Positions 58,838 to 64,000 of a stretch of DNA of 64,000 nucleotides are shown here, piece after piece. This stretch comes from Pholiota molesta (lineage: Eukaryota > Basidiomycota > Agaricomycetes > Agaricales > Strophariaceae): contig JACGCK010000019.1 of the NCBI GenBank assembly GCA_014925825.1, forward strand, positions 310,001 to 374,000, read 5' to 3'. A model generated the notes under the pieces. It did no database searches. It saw only the letters and a list, made by a program, of their open reading frames with translations, and was not told the origin of the DNA. Within the stretch, counting starts at the first letter, position 1. Each line of letters begins with the position of its first letter. The translations under genes and the position numbers were made by a program.

Positions 58838-61608
58838 TCACGGTAACGAGAGTGCGAGAGGGAGAATTTTGCTCAGATTCGGTGTGCCGACGCCTGTGAC
58901 GGGATCCCATCCTTTAGTCCTGCAAGTGTAAACCAATAGGTCGTAAGAGATTTGAGAAAATAACAGAAAAGAGCAGAAAACTAACGCAGTGAATCCGCCT
59001 GTATTGCATCCCTGATTACCTCCCAAGGTTATGTCATTGAAAGCTCCGCGGAAGGTGGAAGAATAGATCTACGTTAATAGAATGCCGCAGTTAGAATACT
59101 GCAGCCTGTATGATATTCAGTCATTAGAAAACTACATACTAGAGGGTTGAGGAAGCCGACGGGGCGCTTGCCGATAGCGAGACGCGCGTCGTTAACAAGT
59201 GTGAAGATGGAGCCAACGACGGGAGAGGAAGCAGATGTGCCGAAGACAAGTTCAAACTGGCCGTCGATGCCTATCACGGGTGGTCAGATACAATTGTGTG
59301 GCCCAAGGAACGATAATGCCTACCGATGACATAGTTGGCACCGTTCGCAGAGATATCTGGGAAGCCACGGGCCTGGTGGAAATCGGTATTTCAGTAAATA
59401 CCAAAGGAATCATCTCTGAGAGACTCACATTTCCACTATTGTTGAATTGACCAGCTGTAAAAGGTGGCGGGCTATTTCTGAGGAAGTTCCTCACGTCTGC
59501 TGCTTGGTACGAGGGCAGTCTACATCCCATCAATTGAGTACCGCTTGGGTAGATGATAGCGAAGCTTACGGGAATATATTGGAGAAGCCTCCGCCGGAGA
59601 AGATGACCTGCTCACACGCACCCTCTGGATCGTTGACGGTTGAATTAGGATTTACTTGTGTGGCGCCGACGGCGACAACGAAGGGACAAGTAGCCTAGTC
59701 GATCAGAATATTAATTAGTACGAGTCTCCGTAGCCTAATTTAATATTACTGACAGGGAATCCTGGGTTGAACACGTTTCCGTTTGTTACGGGTACATCTG
59801 TACAGCCAAACCCCGAATTTAGAAAATATTGTTGAAGGTACGATAATTGCTCAATACGTACGCTGCGCATTCAGGCAGACACCACCATTTCCAGCAACAC
59901 CGTTGTCACCGCTACTGTGGAAAACAGTGGTTCCCAGAAGGCCGAGCTAGATGTTCCCCAGAAGATGAGCAAATTCTTCATCCATTGGTTCAGAGACTTC
60001 TTGATCATACCTTGGCATATTCAGAGCACTGTCTGTTCGCAAACGCGGGTGTCACAGTAGATTCGTCCTGAAGGTACGATACGGACACGGTATGCGGAGG
60101 GGCGACGATACCACAGGATTCGGGTCCTTCATAATTTGTGTCAGCGGCTAGTTTTTTCGAACACGCGTAGGGATATGCTTACCATGAAAACCTCCAGGAA
60201 GAGGATCAGGGTAAATACCATCCTTGATTCCAATCAAGTCCAATCAGCATCGCTGCGTACATTAGTTGACATCAAGGGTTATACCTGGGTTGGGTCGTCC
60301 CCGCCTTCGAATGTGCAGAATGACCCATCAACGGCGTCCAGCCAATTATCAAAGCCGGCGCCTATCACCATGATTAGCGCGCATGCCTTTTATGGAAAAC
60401 CTGAGGATATAATTATTTACCTTCAACAAGATCACCAGTTTGCAGGAGGGTAACTTGCTGGGGGTTCGTCAGGGCCATGGCGTATTCCAGATCGAGATCA
60501 CTCTCTCCGTTGAAGTCGAAGCTCTGGTTCGTCGTTTGCACAACGGCGCCGTCGATAAGAACAGCCTTTGGGCGCACACCCACTAGGCTTGGGGAGAAGT
60601 TTCTGCAGAAAGCTCGAATTAGCTTCGGGAGAACCTAAAGTGATAAAATTACATACCCAAAGAAAAGGTCAAGATCACCGCCGAGGAAGGACTGGGGTGT
60701 GAATTCGACTATAGGATATATCTCGTAAGTCGAGGAAGAGAAGAGAACTGTGCTTTTTAGTCTGTGAAATTTCTACACACCAATGCCGTAGGTATTCTTG
60801 TGCGTGGCCACAGGTTTGTAATTGATTGAGTACAAGGCCCGGAGACATTCTGGGGTGATGAACTGGTCGCAGTTCTTCAGGTTGGGCGTGATCCTTGCGG
60901 CGTTCTGGTCGGACTGCTTCTTTGGACCACCGTGGATGGAGGGAGCGCCCAAATTCGGTCCGGCGCGTTTCTTGAGCCTTTGTGATACCTTTGGACTTGG
61001 GCGGTGGTTGAAGTGCACAGTGGGCTTGATAAGCTCGATATGGTCTCTGATGTGGGCGGGGATGGAGTAGTCGTGGCATCCTTAGAAATACGAAAGCAAT
61101 GAATACGAAATTTATGACGCATGTATGTATTAGATATTTTACCGAGCTGCTCATCGCCAGAAGGGTGGGTAAAGACATGATATTCAGTCTGAAGGAGCTC
61201 TTCGACCTCAGCGGTTGTAGCATTGAGATGAATCCACGCCTTGTTCGGGGCGAGACGAAGACGCTCGCTGGAGAATCCAGACTCGGTCAACCACCCAGTG
61301 ACGGCCGCGATAGTATCGGCACTCGGGGAAAACATGTCCACCACCTGGGATGGCGTATAATGTTGACCATACTTGGGCGACTCCGGGTGCGACACCTCCA
61401 ACAGCAGCTCTTCCAAGCGGTGCATGTTCTGCTGCGCCAGGCCGAAGCGCATGGGGAGGATCCTGTCTGCATCGAGGCGGCGGTCCTGTATCCAGTCGAG
61501 CGGCTCGGCGGCGCGCCTCTCGTGAACTACATGAGTAGTCGTCCGCGGAGACGGCGAGGCGATGGCGCATGCGGCAAAGAGGAAGGGCAATAATGCAGAA
61601 ACGCGCAT
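58838..61608 (-). CDS. secreted S53 sedolisin / tripeptidyl peptidase (copy 2)
   Basis: Paralogue of copy 1, with the same domain order and intron layout. Signal peptide MRVSALLPFLFAACAIASP; pro-domain ILPMRFGLAQQNMHRLEELL, HPESPKYGQHYTPSQVVDMF, LLQTEYHVFTHPSG; catalytic NGESDLDLEYAMAL, SSGDNGVAGNGGVC, CPFVVAVGATQVNPN, FSGGGFSNIF, nucleophile VFGTSASSPVVGS and calcium-site end GWDPVTGVGTPNL. The pro/catalytic linker is basic (SQRLKKRAGPNL), a likely processing site. Met at 61608 begins the signal peptide; an in-frame Met 11 codons upstream would bury it. Confidence 0.95.
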
Positions 61609-62422
61609 GATGGCGGGAGAGAATAAGTGTAGTGTTCCCAAACCGCTAAGATATCATAGTCTGCGGCTGACTCTTTTTAACGGGATACAGAATGTCCTCT
61701 CCACGAGGTCTATTTGCAAGCCGTTCTCGCGGTGTCGTAAACGACCCGCTCGATATCCGAAGGACTGTACTGGAAAGGTGTAGCCTATGTGTTATCAGCG
61801 CAAGAGGCAATACAGAAGGCCATATGGGATGATATTTCTTCGCAAATGCGACATGCGGCTCTTGAGATATGATTACTTTCATGTGAAGAAGAGCTATAAA
61901 TAGAGCCTTCCGCATTGTAGAGGTAGACTTCAAAAGCCACGGTCTCTTCTATGAGTTCATAAGTTAAGAATATGGTGTATTTGGAAGCTGAGATGGCTCC
62001 CTTTGAAGACAGTCTCCAGACTTCCGTCAATGAGTACCGATTTCTGGGTAAAGACGGGATTCGTAGCTGTAAAATGATCTGTATGTAGCAGAGACCAGGT
62101 CAGTACGCAATGCGATGTACAGTTTGCCTGAGAACACACTCACGAGCTGAGATCATGGTTGCATGCAGAAGCTATTTTGGAGCCGAGCCCCGCAAGATGA
62201 GATATATATATCTTCGGGAAGATGATTAGATTGAGATATACAGGAAAAACTTAGGTGGCCCAAATGGTTGGACACCCATGATAGCATGACCGACGGACCG
62301 TCCATCACGACTAATACCCTTATAGATAGAGAGTTGGTGGAAGATATTGCACCAATGGAGTTCCAAAACCCAAAGTCCTCGCTTTGATGCGCATCCGCAG
62401 CACCTAGATCCATTCATTCAGC
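61609..62422. other. intergenic between sedolisin 2 and HIS1
   Basis: Contains the sedolisin 2 promoter and the HIS1 3' flank. A fragment near 61990-62060 translates on the minus strand to KSVLIDGSLETVF, faintly like the VLIDGAVVQTT block of the sedolisins, too short to call. Confidence 0.35.
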
Positions 62423-63673
62423 TTAGACTCTACAGTTGTCTAAATTGAAAACCAAGACATCCTGAGCACCGACCGCCACTAAATCGTCCATTACTTTCGC
62501 CAATGATTTCTTCTCCACCATAGTGCTGATCGCGACCCAGCCTTCCTCCTCTAGCGGACTCACAGTGGGCGCTCTCCTGCCCGGGGTAATTTGGAAAGCG
62601 CTGGCCAGTTTATCCCGAGAGATGTTGTACTGGCAAACAACATATTTCGACGCTGCGATAACGCCAGCAATGCGCTTAGTGATAAGTTCAATAAGGGGTG
62701 TCAGTTGTGGGTGCTTGATAGTAGCAGAACGGATGAGAACAGCTTCTGTGTCGAGGACTGTCGAAATCGCGTGCAGGCCAGCAGCGCGCATGGTATCACC
62801 AGATTCTAAAATAGAGAATTGATAAGGCATTGTTAAAATAATGGGAACAGTGAGTGCTCACCAACGAGATCAACTTGAAGATATCTAGTGTCAGCGCGCC
62901 AGATAACAATTTTGTCCAAAGGAGGTTACGCACCGATTCCATCGGCCAAACCGAGAGCGCAGGCAGCCTCCACGCTACCGCCAACATACTCAATCTTCGT
63001 CTTATCCTCGCCCTTCAAACCCAGACGCTCATCGATCTCATCGAAGTGTTGCTGGGCCAGGACCTCAAAGCTCGTGACGACGCGTTTTCCAGCGAGATCT
63101 TCGACGGTCTTTATGGGGCCCGCTTCGGGAACCTGGACTTGCAGAGCGCATTTTCCGAATCCGAGACGGAGCTCTTCAACGACAAAATCTTGCATTTTGG
63201 CTTCGAGAATGACATCGTGTCCGGTGATACCAAGATCGACATTTCCTTTGCCAACGAAAGATGGGATATCGGATGCGGGAAGGAACACTCTATCGAAGCG
63301 TTAGTCGTAAGAACGACTGGATGGGATGGGTGATTTCACATACAGAGCAATGTTATGGTTCAAAGAAACACAAACATCCAATCTGTGGTGTCTCCGAAAC
63401 TGGATATCGGCACCTTTGTTTGAAGAAACATGTCAGACTGCCTTCATGTTATCTTCGTGAGATTAGGCTCGTACCGGCCAGCAGTGACAAGCATTTCTCG
63501 TATAATCTTCCTGATTAAACTTCTTGAATATCCCTTTACCAAGTCGAAATGTTTAGAATGCACCTTTCTTAGGGATCGCGAAAAGCAATCGACCGTCCAG
63601 AGATTCCGAGTCTGAGAAAGTTTGATCTAGTCAAAACTCTGTATGATCGTTGGTGAATTCCTGGCGTACTCAT
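62423..63673 (-). CDS. HIS1: ATP phosphoribosyltransferase, first step of histidine synthesis
   Basis: Joins ATP and PRPP to start histidine synthesis and is the feedback-controlled step. After splicing: MNSESLDGRLLFAIPKKGRL, YEKCLSLLAGADIQFRRHHR, LDVCVSLNHNIALVFLPASD, IPSFVGKGNVDLGITGHDVI, then GKRVVTSFEVLAQQHFDEID, VEYVGG-like IEYVGGSVEAACALGLADGI, LVESGDTMRAAGL (PRPP loop) and the regulatory C-domain LASAFQITPGRRAPTVSPLE, VAISTMVEKKSLAKVMDDLV. All introns splice in frame. The first coding exon holds only ATG plus one base, before GTACGC...TTTCTCAG. Full length about 300 residues, the fungal size. Confidence 0.93.
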
Positions 63674-64000
63674 AACAGAAGTTGGTTTGAAATTGAAAAG
63701 ACTGTCAGTTGTAGGTTGTTCCTCTGGTGTGCTTTGATTGCTAGAGGGGATCTTGTCGAGAGATGGCGATGAAGAGGTCGAAGTGACTAGGATACGGCTA
63801 TCCGGAGTGACTGAAATTTGCCGAGATAATGAGCACCCATTTCGATGTGGTGGCTGTACACCTGCCGTTGCACTCAACTGGTTTGGGTCGTTGACATGAT
63901 AAACTTTCTTGTCAACTTGCGCGTCGACGAGCTCTAAATCCACCTTCGAGGAGTCGCTTGCCAGTGGGATGATATGTTGATGATAGGATACGACTACCTC
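63674..64000 (-). other. open frame running from the window edge into the HIS1 ATG
   Basis: About 109 codons without a stop, in frame with the HIS1 start (KVDLELVDAQVDKKVYHVND, Ser/Thr/Pro-rich later). Could be the 3' part of an upstream gene, a HIS1 extension, or chance. No domain recognised and the 5' end is off the window. Confidence 0.3.

Noticed and set aside
61957..62139. Possible third full sedolisin fragment upstream of sedolisin 2
   Set aside because: Only about 13 residues resemble the VLIDG block; too short to separate from chance.

Overview
The window is nuclear DNA of a filamentous basidiomycete, most likely an Agaricomycete. Genes are dense, on both strands, and split by many 45-70 bp GT-AG introns. 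The protein types also fit: a DUF3494 ice-binding protein, paired S53 sedolisins, a MYND-finger family, a CRL-type lipase and GPI-type trehalase. No bacterial operons, rRNA genes, CRISPR arrays or confident tRNA genes are visible.

Layout. 0.3-3.8 kb: divergent CCDC25/Jlp2-like and RBM25-like genes, followed by a decayed copy of the RBM25 PWI region. 4.9-7.1 kb: gene-free, repeat-rich, with a tRNA-like Pol III unit. 7.2-14.8 kb: GH37 trehalase, a dead carboxylesterase copy and a live CRL-type lipase. 15-16.5 kb: Msp1/ATAD1-like AAA ATPase. 17.4-20.8 kb: a small membrane protein divergent from ALG11. 20.8-23 kb: gene-poor. 23-28.5 kb: an FMN-dependent hydroxy-acid oxidase divergent from a SUN-domain SLP1-like protein. 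29.4-34.6 kb: GH20 hexosaminidase whose 3' end, with a convergent MYND gene, is tandemly duplicated. 35.2-42 kb: ArsB/CitMHS anion permease, CorA-like transporter and TRP4. 42.1-42.4 kb: a MITE. 42.7-46.3 kb: ice-binding protein and a single-pass membrane protein. 48.2-52 kb: sedolisin 1 and a decayed copy of its 3' end. 53.4-58.4 kb: a Pro-rich protein and a TGL2-like lipase. 58.8-61.6 kb: sedolisin 2. 62.4-63.7 kb: HIS1, with a frame open upstream to the window edge.

There is no single pathway cluster. Themes are secreted hydrolases for nutrient use (trehalase, lipase, hexosaminidase, two sedolisins), ER/mitochondrial housekeeping (ALG11, SLP1, Msp1), and amino-acid biosynthesis (TRP4, HIS1).

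The main caution for any reader is that many conserved genes in roughly the first 38 kb are broken by single missing bases, usually at homopolymers, while the protein sequence is otherwise conserved. This looks like uncorrected sequencing error rather than pseudogenisation. True decay is seen separately, in at least five partial gene copies beside intact parents. I found local duplication and decay, a MITE and a possible SINE, but nothing I can defend as a wholly new biological system.
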